From: Ponticoccus alexandrii
GTDB lineage: Bacteria; Pseudomonadota; Alphaproteobacteria; Rhodobacterales; Rhodobacteraceae
Direction: 5' to 3'
Length of the DNA: 64,000 nt
Assembly: GCF_016806125.1 (NCBI RefSeq)
Contig: NZ_CP047166.1
Span: 3,224,001 to 3,288,000 of the forward strand
Shown: positions 34,445 through 42,200 of the stretch, piece by piece
Position numbering within the stretch: the stretch's first letter is position 1
Layout of the letters: every line of letters begins with the position of its first letter
The notes under the pieces: generated by a model
The model's database searches: none
Told to the model about the DNA's origin: nothing
The model's input: only the letters and a program-made list of their open reading frames with translations
Program-made: the position numbers and the translations under genes

Positions 34445-34498
34445 AACCATCCACGGCCCGGAGGTGATCCGGGCCGACCCAGACCAAAGGACTCCCCC

Positions 34499-35434
34499 GT
34501 GCCCCGGACTACGAAAAAGACTATTATTTCCTGCGCCGTGACCGGCTCTATCCACACACCGTCCATGTCGCCACATTTGCCGGTGACCGCCAACCAGATC
34601 GCCGAAAGCGCCATCGGTGCCGCCGAGGCCGGTGCGGCGGTGCTCCACCTGCACGCGCGGATGCCCGAGACCGGCGCGCCAAGCCAGAATCCCGCCCATT
34701 ACGCCGCCTTCCTGCCGCGCATCCACGCGGCCACGGATGCCATCGTGAACATCACCACCGGCGGCGGGCTGGGCATGTCGATGGAGGCCCGCATCGCCCC
34801 CGCCGTGCAGGCCGCACCGGAGCTGGCCTCTCTCAACATGGGGTCGTTCAACTTCAACATCTCCGCAGCCGAAAAGGGCTGCCGCGATCCGCAGCCATGG
34901 GAGGTCGATTACCTGCGCGGCACCCGCGACCTCATCATGTCCAACACCTTCAGCCAGATCGAGACGGTTCTGGCCACCCTGTCCGAGACGGGCACCCGGT
35001 TCGAGTTCGAATGCTACGACACCGGGCACCTCTACAACCTCGCGCATTTCGCGGATCGGGGACTGGTGAAGCCGCCGTTCTTCGTGCAGGCGATCTTTGG
35101 TGTCACCGGGGCTCAGGGCACCGACCCGGAAAACCTCATGCACATGCGCGCCACGGCAGAGCGGCTTTTTGGCGGTGATCACCTGCTGTCGGTGCTGGGC
35201 GCGGGCCGGTCGCAGTTCCCTCTGGTCACCATGGGGGCGATCCTCGGCGGGCATGTCCGCGTCGGGCTGGAGGACAACCTCTATATCGCCAAGGGCCAAC
35301 TTGCTGAGAGCAATGCGCAGATGGTCACCAAGATCCGGCGCATCCTCGAGGATCTGGGCCACGAGATCGCCACCCCGGACGAAGCGCGCGCGATCCTCGG
35401 GACCAAGGGCCGGGACAAGGTGTCCTTCGGATGA
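34499..35434 (+). CDS. BKACE family beta-keto acid cleavage enzyme (DUF849)
   Basis: 311 residues, GTG start at 34499. TIM barrel with IISCAVTGSIHTPSMSPHLP at the start, the metal-binding HxH in AAVLHLHAR (about residues 46-54), NITTGGGLGMSMEARI, and EDNLYIAKGQLAESNAQM late. The prototype Kce condenses 3-keto-5-aminohexanoate with acetyl-CoA to acetoacetate and an acyl-CoA; the family covers many beta-keto acids. In this operon it would cleave a keto acid derived from the ring, an unusual step for a meta-cleavage route. ATGA overlap with the aldolase gene. Confidence 0.9.
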   Translation: MPRTTKKTIISCAVTGSIHTPSMSPHLPVTANQIAESAIGAAEAGAAVLHLHARMPETGAPSQNPAHYAAFLPRIHAATDAIVNITTGGGLGMSMEARIAPAVQAAPELASLNMGSFNFNISAAEKGCRDPQPWEVDYLRGTRDLIMSNTFSQIETVLATLSETGTRFEFECYDTGHLYNLAHFADRGLVKPPFFVQAIFGVTGAQGTDPENLMHMRATAERLFGGDHLLSVLGAGRSQFPLVTMGAILGGHVRVGLEDNLYIAKGQLAESNAQMVTKIRRILEDLGHEIATPDEARAILGTKGRDKVSFG

Positions 35435-36174
35435 GGGCCGGTTTCCGCGCCCGCCTGCGCGCGCCCGAGCCGGTGATGGGGACCTTCCTCAAGATCCCCT
35501 CGACCCAGCCCGCAGAGATTCTGGGGTCGCTGGGCTTCGATTTTGTCGTGATCGACGAGGAACACGCGCCGCTGAACCCCGAGACAACCGATGCCATCCT
35601 GCTGGCCTGCCGGGCGCATCGCATGGCGGGGCTGGTGCGGGTGCGTCAGCCCGGCGACATCCTGCGCGTGCTGGACAGCGGCGCCGATGGCGTGCTGGTG
35701 CCGCATGTAACCTCTGCCACCGTCGCCCGCAAGATCGTCGCACTTGCGCGCTATGCCGGTGGGCGTGGACTCTCGCCCACCACCCGCGCAGGCGCGTTCG
35801 GCGGTGTGCCCGTGGCGGACCATATGGCGGCGCAGGATGCGCGCAGTGCCGTCATCGCAATGATCGAAGACGCCGAAGCCTTGGACCGGATCGACGAGAT
35901 CGTCGCGACCGAGGGGCTCGACGCCATCTTCATCGGCCGCGCAGACCTCGGGGCCAGCATGGGCGCTGCGGCGGAAGACGGTGGGCTGGACCGCGCGGTC
36001 GCGGATCTTTTGAGGGCGGCGACATCGGCCGCTCTGCCCGCCCTTGTGCTTGCGAACGGGCGCATCGACGCCACCGCGATGCGCGATCTGGGGGCCACCG
36101 GATTCCTGACCGGATCCGACCAAGGGTTCTTGAGAACCGCGGCAACAGCCGCGCGCACCCGCTTGTTTGAGTGA
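35431..36174 (+). CDS. HpcH/HpaI family class II pyruvate-type aldolase
   Basis: 247 residues. FLKIPSTQPAEILGSLGFDF then VVIDEEHAPLNPETTDAILL (general base His and metal ligand), LDSGADGVLVPHVTSATVAR and AIFIGRADLGASMGAAAEDG. Enzymes of this type split 4-hydroxy-2-oxo acids into pyruvate and an aldehyde using Mg2+ or Mn2+. The start codon overlaps the BKACE stop. It closes the aromatic operon; no aldehyde dehydrogenase follows. Confidence 0.9.
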   Translation: MRAGFRARLRAPEPVMGTFLKIPSTQPAEILGSLGFDFVVIDEEHAPLNPETTDAILLACRAHRMAGLVRVRQPGDILRVLDSGADGVLVPHVTSATVARKIVALARYAGGRGLSPTTRAGAFGGVPVADHMAAQDARSAVIAMIEDAEALDRIDEIVATEGLDAIFIGRADLGASMGAAAEDGGLDRAVADLLRAATSAALPALVLANGRIDATAMRDLGATGFLTGSDQGFLRTAATAARTRLFE

Positions 36175-36489
36175 CAAGGCACCGGACCGGGCGCGCAATG
36201 GCGCTCGCTCTTTTGAGATAATGTTTATCGTCTTGCTTTGAACGCTCTCAAAACGTGAGGAAAACGCTCAGTCCAGTCATCTGCGGCGCTTGACACCAAT
36301 GCGGCTGTGGGCCACCTCCGGTCACCCCCTGCGCCTGGCCGAACGGCAGCTCTGGGCCGGAACTGGCGTGCTACCCGGCCTGCACGAACACACGATCTGC
36401 CAACTGCGGCATGACCGCTACGAGCCCAACCTCCCAAATGCTGCGCGTTGTGGGAATGTCTTCTTTGAAGTATTCTCGGAGGAAAAATT
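36175..36489. other. Gene-free spacer behind the aromatic operon
   Basis: About 315 nt. The middle part (36290-36420) is GC-rich and holds CTGGCCGAACGGCAGCTCTG and CTGCGGCATGACCGCTACGA, of the kind seen in the accessory spacers. After 36430 it becomes AT-rich and ends in the GGAGG site of the next gene. No terminator with a U-run was seen. Confidence 0.4.
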
Positions 36490-36768
36490 TTGGTGCGGAG
36501 GCCCGAAAACGCTCTGGTAATTGGTTTCTGGCTTCTTCTCGCCGTAGCCATCATTTTGCATTTGTGGACTGGTGGGGTGGTTGTTGACTACAGAATTGAA
36601 GGCCGTCAGAATCTGATGAAACTGCGAGATCAACCGGGCGAATGGACTACGGTTAGCACAGCGGTTTTCTGGGTGCATTTGATTTTCAAATACTCAATGC
36701 TTGCCGCTTGTGTTTTGGTCGCAGCACGGGCGCTATGGCGATGGTTATGGTATGGCAGTCTTCGTTAA
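36490..36768 (+). CDS. Small membrane protein, unknown
   Basis: 92 residues, TTG start at 36490 (GTG one codon later) behind a strong GGAGG. Two hydrophobic helices (about 9-30 and 61-80) flank a polar segment VDYRIEGRQNLMKLRDQPGE; the C-terminus ends in an aromatic/basic WRWLWYGS tail. No family recognised. It is AT-rich compared with the catabolic genes, so probably acquired separately. Confidence 0.65.
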   Translation: MVRRPENALVIGFWLLLAVAIILHLWTGGVVVDYRIEGRQNLMKLRDQPGEWTTVSTAVFWVHLIFKYSMLAACVLVAARALWRWLWYGSLR

Positions 36769-36915
36769 TCCGAATGTTCCATCTGGACCTCTCACCAGTA
36801 CAGCGGTCATACGAATTCACGCATTGAGCGGTAGCTCCGTCCCGCGCTAAGGAATTCGGTGCAGATCGCGGCGAAGGTCCGATTTGAGCCCAAGCCGGAC
36901 ATTGGACGTGGTCGG

Positions 36916-37680
36916 TCAGGCTCTGAACATCTCCACCCCGACATCCAGCAGCCTCATAAGCTTTTCTGAAACTGCCGACGGCTTGCGCACGTCCAACACG
37001 TTCAGACTAATCCCGATATCGGCGATTGGCCTTATCAATACCTCGACATTATCGGCTTCGAAAAAATACACGCCGACGCCCAAATCAGCAGGAGCGCCAA
37101 AACACCGGCATGCCTCTGCAAAGAACGCCTCAGGATCTGAAGAGGCCGTAATCAGCGCTCGACCTTCTTTCGTCGTCTCTTGTCCGAAGAATCGTAAAGC
37201 GAAGGAGATAAGGCTGACATCGCCATATGGGGAACGCACAAGCTCCTGCCGCGCTTTGTATCTTTGCAGCGAATGGTTTGCTGTTGGACAAGGGGAGAAA
37301 GCTTGATGTGAACTCAGTATCGTAAAATATGATCTGTGATCCCGAGTCTCCATGAAGCTGATCCCTTCGATCGAAGGGTCAATATCGCTCAGGTCCCTCA
37401 ACTCAAGGCGGTACTGGCAGGATTGGGTTGATTTCATTTTCCCCTTCTCACCGACGAGCGTTTCCAAAACGTCGTTGGCAGCGATATCCGCGAGAAAACC
37501 CAGGAACGATTTCACCTCTTGCCCGAGCGGAGCCTTGAGAACGGTTTCTGCCTGATCCCAGGTTTCTGCACGATTGTGCGTCGGGGAAATCGAAACTCCG
37601 TGCTTCGCCTCTGCCATGTCACGCAACGCGTTGAAATGCCCGCAATGATCATCGGCGCTCAATCCTGTAAAAAAACCCAC
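36916..37680 (-). CDS. Hypothetical protein, unknown family
   Basis: 254 residues, GTG start at 37680 with AGAGGTG seven bases ahead. No signal peptide or membrane helix. Mixed alpha/beta with three cysteine-containing stretches (SADDHCGHFN, TQSCQYRLELRD, AEACRCFGAP) and a C-terminal strand-rich part LGVGVYFFEADNVEVLIRPI. I do not recognise a domain. Base composition is lower in GC than core genes. It follows the secreted-protein gene at 37740 on the same strand by 59 nt and may form an operon with it. Confidence 0.7.
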   Translation of the reverse strand: MGFFTGLSADDHCGHFNALRDMAEAKHGVSISPTHNRAETWDQAETVLKAPLGQEVKSFLGFLADIAANDVLETLVGEKGKMKSTQSCQYRLELRDLSDIDPSIEGISFMETRDHRSYFTILSSHQAFSPCPTANHSLQRYKARQELVRSPYGDVSLISFALRFFGQETTKEGRALITASSDPEAFFAEACRCFGAPADLGVGVYFFEADNVEVLIRPIADIGISLNVLDVRKPSAVSEKLMRLLDVGVEMFRA

Positions 37681-37739
37681 GGTTTTGCACCTCTTCGCCG
37701 GATTGCGTTTGGCTCACACCGGAACCGTCTCCGCCGTTA

Positions 37740-38267
37740 TCACAAATCGGTCTTCAGCAACTTTCCGAACGCAATATGCATCTCGCGATCTCTGTCGGTC
37801 ATCGTGTCGCCTATGCGCCAAGTGGTGATGCGCAGCGTTTTCGTCGGGCCGACAGAGACAGTATTCACATAAATATTGGATCGGCCATCCATCGTCCCGC
37901 GCGCGGCGTAAACATAGTTTTCGCTTGCAACCCTTCCTGACTTCAAAAGGGCGAAGTCTTGGGAGGCTTCACTGTCTGACCGGGCCATGAGGCGTGCGGC
38001 GCGCTCGCTTTCCACCCCGTCATTCGTGCCCCCGTCAAAAAACCTGACGCTACCGGCAAAACCATCTTCTGTGTTGTAGAAGAGGAAGCTATCCCCCTTG
38101 TCTTCACGCAGCTCCCATGCCGTGCCCGCGACACATATCGAGATATCCAGCGGCTTGTTAAGAGGCATACAAGCATAAGCAGGTTTCGAAGGCAGGCATA
38201 GACCGCACACAAATAACGCTACCTTTGGAAGGCTGGCTTTCTTGAGTGTTGCATTCAACAGTTTCAT
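37740..38267 (-). CDS. Secreted or periplasmic hypothetical protein
   Basis: 175 residues from ATG 38267. A signal peptide is plausible: KKASLPKVALFVCGLCLPSK then cleavage near PAYA at residue 32. The mature part has two cysteines close together (ACMPLNKPLDISICVAG), suggesting one disulfide, followed by beta-rich sequence with FLFYNTEDGFAGSVRFFDGG and MDGRSNIYVNTVSVGPTKTL. No family recognised. Confidence 0.7.
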   Translation of the reverse strand: MKLLNATLKKASLPKVALFVCGLCLPSKPAYACMPLNKPLDISICVAGTAWELREDKGDSFLFYNTEDGFAGSVRFFDGGTNDGVESERAARLMARSDSEASQDFALLKSGRVASENYVYAARGTMDGRSNIYVNTVSVGPTKTLRITTWRIGDTMTDRDREMHIAFGKLLKTDL

Positions 38268-38596
38268 TCGAACGGACGGGCTTTCACATATTCTAAAGCG
38301 GCTTGAGGTTTCCGGGTATCATCATGGTGTTCGCCGAGCAATCTGCATTACCACTTCACGCATGAAGTGTAGCCGCCCGTTTTCGACCGGCAGCTCCGTC
38401 CCGCGCAGCGGCCCTTCGCCTTCCCGGCCATGCTGCACGACACCACGAATGACCGGTTTGAGGAAGCTGCACCGCGGCGATAGCCGACCCGGCGAAAGTC
38501 CGGATTGGACCGGTTGTGCCAGACGGACCAGGCGCCCCCTTGTTGCGCGCCATTTCCGCTTCCTGCGCATTCCAGCCTTGCACTGCTCCCCAACCT
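38268..38596. other. Gene-free spacer left of the IS3 element
   Basis: 330 nt. Most of it (38375-38530) is GC-rich non-coding sequence with CGGCAGCTCCGTCCCGCGC, CGGCCATGCTGC, GAATGACCGG and CGGCGAAAGTCCGGATTGGA, resembling the other accessory spacers; a similar AGCTCCGTCCCGCGC string is at 36831. No gene seen. Confidence 0.4.
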
Positions 38597-38812
38597 TGGA
38601 CCGCCGGAAGCTGGATTTTCCCGGCTGTCTCACGATGACGGGCTGGTGACGCCATCGGGATAATGCATGGCGATCGGGACGTTGTATCCGATCGCGCTGT
38701 GAGGTCGGTCCTCGTTGTCGTGTCTACGCCAATCTTCCAACTTTTCACGGGCGTCGGCAAGGCTCATGAACCAGTGGGCGTTCAGGCATTCTGACCGGAG
38801 CTTGCTGTTGAA

Positions 38813-38863
38813 CGTGAGGAGGGGTCTGCAAACAGTCCGGGGGACTGTTTGCCCCGACGCAAG
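38813..38863 (-). repeat. Palindromic insert E2 in IS3 orfB
   Basis: On the minus strand it reads left flank CTTGCGTCGGG, stem GCAAACAGTCC, loop CCC, stem GGACTGTTTGC (arms at 38842-38852 and 38828-38838), right flank ending CCCTCCTCAC. It sits between TTCAT and TTCAAC, replacing about 7 nt (expected codons for ESF). Flanks are the same as in E1 at 25776. Confidence 0.8.
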
Positions 38864-39276
38864 ATGAACCCGTTATCCGTCGGCTTTCCAGGCCGTGAGA
38901 AGTCCAGCGTGACGTCGTTGGCATAGGCCCATAGGTCCAGGTCACGCGAGATGAACTCGCTGCCATTATCGACCCGAATTGTCTTCGGGTAGCCGAGCCT
39001 GGCGCAGACCTTCTCCAGCGTTTGCACGACGTCCTCGCCCCGGTAGGTGAAGCGGGGATCGGCCGCCGGGCACAGCCGGGAATGGGTATCGACAACGGTC
39101 AGGATACGGAGCTTCTTGCCCATGGCCAGCTGGTCGTGGACGAAATCCATTGCCCAGACATCGTTCGGACCGACCGCCTCCTGGCGATCTTCCCGCAGCT
39201 TTGCCTTCACCCTGCGCTTCGGGTGCTTGTTGCGCAACTGGAGCCCCAACTCATTGTAAATCCTACGGGTCTTCTT

Positions 39277-39320
39277 CATCCCTCTCGGGACATTGCTTTG
39301 CAATGCTCTGTCGGGCAGCG
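39277..39320 (-). repeat. Palindromic insert E5 in IS3 orfB
   Basis: 44 nt replacing about 3 nt between ATCAAC and AAGAAGACC. Its core CATTGC (39291-39296) and GCAATG (39300-39305) pair around TTT; CTCGGG precedes the stem on the plus strand and GTCGGG follows. Net +41 nt breaks the reading frame. Confidence 0.6.
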
Positions 39321-39550
39321 GTTGATGATCCAGCCTTCTCGCCGAAGCAAGACATGCACACGGCGATAGCCATACCGCACGCGGGTCTCGCAGATCTCCC
39401 TGATCCGCCTTTCGACGGCAGCCTGGTGCGTCCGCCGGGACTTGTAGTGGTCGCTGGACGTGTCGAAGCTGATGGCTCCACAAGCCTTCCTTATCGACAC
39501 GCCCCAGTCGACGCACAACCCGGTCACGATCTCTCGCAGACGCCCAGGCT

Positions 39551-39853
39551 TCAGAGCTTTCGGCGGATCACCTCCGCTCGCCATTGTCCTCGGACCAATG
39601 GCGGACAATGGCTCGCCATCTCCCGATCCAGCGTCAGATCAGCCACGATCTTCTTCAGCCGGGTGTTCTCGTCCTCGAGCGCCTTCAACCGGCGCATCTC
39701 ATCCGGCAACAGCCCGCCATACTTCTTTTTCCAGTTGAAATAGGTCGCCTGGCTGATCCCCGCCTTGCGACATATCTCGGCGACAGGTGTTCCCTGCTCG
39801 CCCTGCTTCAGGATGAGCGGCTTCTGCGCCTCCGTGAACTTCGATGCCTTCAT
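39551..39853 (-). CDS. IS3 OrfA (HTH) with an in-frame palindromic insert near its end
   Basis: 100 residues from ATG 39853. MKASKFTEAQKPLILKQGEQ and VAEICRKAGISQATYFNWKK form the HTH_Tnp_1 domain; LKALEDENTRLKKIVADLTL is the leucine-zipper-like helix. The usual family ending DREMLQDVIRRKL is interrupted after DREM by about 15 foreign residues (ASHCPPLVRGQWRAE) encoded by the palindromic insert at 39572-39616, and then resumes VIRRKL. The frameshift window to OrfB is therefore altered. Confidence 0.8.
   Translation of the reverse strand: MKASKFTEAQKPLILKQGEQGTPVAEICRKAGISQATYFNWKKKYGGLLPDEMRRLKALEDENTRLKKIVADLTLDREMASHCPPLVRGQWRAEVIRRKL
39572..39616 (-). repeat. Palindromic insert E4 in IS3 orfA
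   Basis: 45 nt replacing about 9 nt after the DREM codons. GCCATTGTCC (39580-39589) pairs with GGACAATGGC (39603-39612), loop 13 nt, and the loop contains a further GGACCAATGGC. Net +36 nt keeps the frame and adds 12 residues. Confidence 0.65.
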
Positions 39854-39986
39854 GCGTTTCCACTCCTCTCCCAGCCAGGAAAGAGTAGCCGAAAACTCCA
39901 GCTTCAAACGGGCCAGTTTTCAGGGGCAGAGCACTGTTGGCGAAGAGGCTACATCACGGTGAGGGATTTCCAGGGGGGCAGATCAC

Positions 39987-40391
39987 GTGCCTTACCAAGT
40001 CCACACGACCCTGACCGACAACGGCATCCAGCTCGCTGAGCAACCACGGAATAGGAATACAGCCTATTCACGACCGATGCGCTTCGACATGATCTGCGAG
40101 GCAAACGGGATCGAGCACCGACTGACCAAACCCAACCATCCGTGGACCAACCCCCAGGTCGAGAGGATGAACCGCACCATCAAGGACGCAACGGTCAAGC
40201 GCTTCCACTACGACAGCCACGATCAGCTGCGCACACATCTCTCAGACGACATGGCAGCCTACAGTTTCGCCCGGCGTCTCAAGACCCTCGGTGGCCTCAC
40301 TCCATACGAATACATCTGCAAGGTCTGGATTTCAGAGCCGGATCGATTCATCCCAAATCCGATCCACCAGATGCCGGGATTGAACACCTAG
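39987..40391 (+). mobile_element. IS481-family transposase remnant B
   Basis: 134 C-terminal residues, from VPYQVHTTLTDNGIQLAEQP (catalytic D in TDNG) through HRLTKPNHPWTNPQVERMNR (catalytic E in VERMNR), HDQLRTHLSDDMAAYSFARR and LTPYEYICKVWISEPDRF to PIHQMPGLNT. The N-terminal HTH half is missing, cut by or next to the IS3 end. It lacks the inserts present in remnant A and so serves as the reference for them. Confidence 0.85.
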
Positions 40392-40523
40392 GCTGATGCG
40401 TGTGATTGTGTTCACCGAAGCTTCTGGCGGCAACCGGCTCGTCTGCAGGCAAAGTCACATAATCTCTAGGATGTAGTCGATTATTATGCGTAAACTTAAG
40501 CGTGTGCGATGCTGAGGTTTGCA

Positions 40524-41102
40524 ATGAAATCGACGACGTTCTTATCCTTGACCGCTTTCCTTGCGACAGGTTTTTTTCAGGCGGCATCTGCGGACGGTTA
40601 CTTTCTGCAAACCGACGTGGGCGGGCGCACGCAGTCCTTCGTGGCATCGACCAGCCGTGGCCCACTGTCCTTCGGGCTGAACCTGTCAAACTACGAGGGC
40701 GGTCGCAGCGGCGCCATCAGTGCAACCTATGCCTTCCCGGTCGAGGGCGTGGCGACCTTCAAGCTGGGGCCGACCGTCGGGTTCGAGCGCGACGATGATG
40801 GCAGGCGGGGCGCAGAAGCGGGCGCGCGGCTGGCGGTGGATCGCTGGACCGGCACGTCGTTCGGGTCGACCTACATCCTAGCCGAGGCGAGCACGGTCAA
40901 CCGCTCATGGTTTTTGCTCGGACAGGTGACCTTTACCGAGGCAAATATCGGGATCGAGCTGTCGCGCGGTGGCAGCGACGACTATCACGAAACCACGCTG
41001 GCCGTGCAGCGGCGACTTGGCGGCGGGCCGGTGAGCCTACGCCTCGGCTACAAGCTCAGTTCGGAAGAGCTGTTCGCCGGCTTCTCCATCAACACGTTCT
41101 GA
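40524..41102 (+). CDS. Small outer-membrane-type beta-barrel protein at the glucan locus
   Basis: 192 residues from ATG 40524 with GAGG eight bases ahead. Signal peptide MKSTTFLSLTAFLATGFFQA cut near ASA/DG. The mature protein alternates Gly/aromatic strands (SFGLNLSNYEGGRSGAISAT, FKLGPTVGFERDD, LRLGYKLSSEELFAGFSINT) and ends in a terminal F, the sign of an outer-membrane barrel. No family recognised. It is 6 nt ahead of the sensor gene and may form a barrel that helps export or anchor the glucan. Confidence 0.75.
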   Translation: MKSTTFLSLTAFLATGFFQAASADGYFLQTDVGGRTQSFVASTSRGPLSFGLNLSNYEGGRSGAISATYAFPVEGVATFKLGPTVGFERDDDGRRGAEAGARLAVDRWTGTSFGSTYILAEASTVNRSWFLLGQVTFTEANIGIELSRGGSDDYHETTLAVQRRLGGGPVSLRLGYKLSSEELFAGFSINTF

Positions 41103-41108
41103 GGCGCC

Positions 41109-42200
41109 ATGATTGAGCTTCCCCGCCTGACCCTACGCAATGCGGCCATCGCCTTTGGACTGGCAACGCTTGTCGTGATGCTGACCGTACTGTCGATTTT
41201 TGCGCTGCTGCGCAGCGATCGCTTCACCGACAGCACGTTGGATTATGCCACGCGCTTCCGTACCACCGCTGCCGCCGAGGATCTGGCCCGCACGCTGGAA
41301 CAGGACTGGCGCGACCTGCGGGCGCTGGCGCAACGGGTGCCCGAGCTAGAGCCGGAGCAGCTGGGCAATCTGCTGACAGGCGCCAGCGGAGACGGCACGC
41401 GGATTTCGTGGCTGGGCTATGCCGATCTCAGTGGCAACGTGGTGGCCGCAACGGACGGGCTGCTGGTGGGGCAGGATGTCAGTCAGCGCCCATGGTATCG
41501 GGGTGGGCTCTCCGGTGGCTTTGCGGGCGACGTGCATGACGCTGTGCTGTTGGCGAACCTTCTGGGCCACGAGGGGGACGAGCCGTTGCGGTTCATCGAC
41601 CTGGCGCTGCCCGTTGCTGATGATAGCGGCGATCCGGCCGGAGTTCTGGGCCTGCACATCAACGCCGCTTGGCTGACAGGGGAATTGCGCGAATCCGCGC
41701 GGATCTACGGGCTGGACTTTTACCTTTTGAACCCGGCCGCAGAGATCTCCGCCAGTTCGACCGAGGAAACGCCGACCGCCGGCGAGCTGCAGATCCTGCG
41801 CGCTGCACAGACTGGGATCGAGACTGGTGAGCGCGAGCGCTGGCCGGACGGGGGTGACTATTTCTCGTCGCTCATCCCGCAGGTGACCTATGGGGATCTG
41901 CCGAACTTCGGCTGGCGCATGGTTGGCCGACTGGAGGCGACCAAGTTGACAATCGGCATAGACCTGATCCGCAACGGCGCGCTGTGGGCGCTGCTAGCGA
42001 TGATCGCCGCCATCGGGCTTCTGACACTGCTCTTCGTCGGTGCGGTCGCTACCCCGATCCGTCGGCTGGCGGACTCGGCCGAGCGCATTTCGAACGGGTC
42101 GGAGGAATACCCGGCAAATTCACGCGTGACGCGAGAAGCGGCGCAGCTATCCTTGGCACTGACACGGCTTCAGCTGGACCGCATCAGCGACGACCGCTGA
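41109..42200 (+). CDS. Membrane sensor with Cache and HAMP-like parts but no output domain
   Basis: 363 residues. TM helix at about 14-35, a periplasmic dCache-like domain (36-290; GYADLSGNVVAATDGLLVGQ, VSQRPWYRGGLSGGFAGDVH are the Cache landmarks), a second TM near 293-315 and a HAMP-like tail (VATPIRRLADSAERISNGSE). It then ends RLQLDRISDDR, where a GGDEF, kinase or MCP domain would be expected. It overlaps the convergent synthase gene by 17 nt. It may act by protein contact on the glucan machinery. A truncated diguanylate cyclase is the alternative. Confidence 0.85.
   Translation: MIELPRLTLRNAAIAFGLATLVVMLTVLSIFALLRSDRFTDSTLDYATRFRTTAAAEDLARTLEQDWRDLRALAQRVPELEPEQLGNLLTGASGDGTRISWLGYADLSGNVVAATDGLLVGQDVSQRPWYRGGLSGGFAGDVHDAVLLANLLGHEGDEPLRFIDLALPVADDSGDPAGVLGLHINAAWLTGELRESARIYGLDFYLLNPAAEISASSTEETPTAGELQILRAAQTGIETGERERWPDGGDYFSSLIPQVTYGDLPNFGWRMVGRLEATKLTIGIDLIRNGALWALLAMIAAIGLLTLLFVGAVATPIRRLADSAERISNGSEEYPANSRVTREAAQLSLALTRLQLDRISDDR

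Larger units (their letters stand above)
38630..39608 (-). pseudogene. IS3 OrfB transposase, broken in two places
   Basis: Reading from 39608: VSIRKACGAISFDTSSDHYK and RRVHVLLRREGWIIN, then frame lost at the 44-nt insert 39277-39320; continues KTRRIYNELGLQLRNKHPKR, WAMDFVHDQLAMGKKLRILT, the D of DNGSEFISRDLDLW, up to SRPGKPTDNGFI; frame lost again at 38813-38863; then a third frame, FNSKLRSECLNAHWFMSLAD through RPHSAIGYNVPI to a stop at 38630-38632. The last catalytic Glu (FIE) is destroyed by the insert. All parts would be a normal rve-domain transposase if joined. Confidence 0.85.
38597..39915 (-). mobile_element. IS3-family insertion sequence, inactivated by three palindromic inserts
   Basis: 1319 nt between imperfect terminal repeats: TGGACCGCCGGAAGCTGGA at 38597 and, on the opposite strand from 39915, TGGCCCGTTTGAAGCTGGA. 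orfA and orfB lie on the minus strand. Three hairpin inserts (38813-38863, 39277-39320, 39572-39616) add 121 nt net, so the ancestral element was about 1.2 kb, normal for IS3. No target duplication is obvious. It abuts the IS481 remnant at 39.99 kb. Confidence 0.8.
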
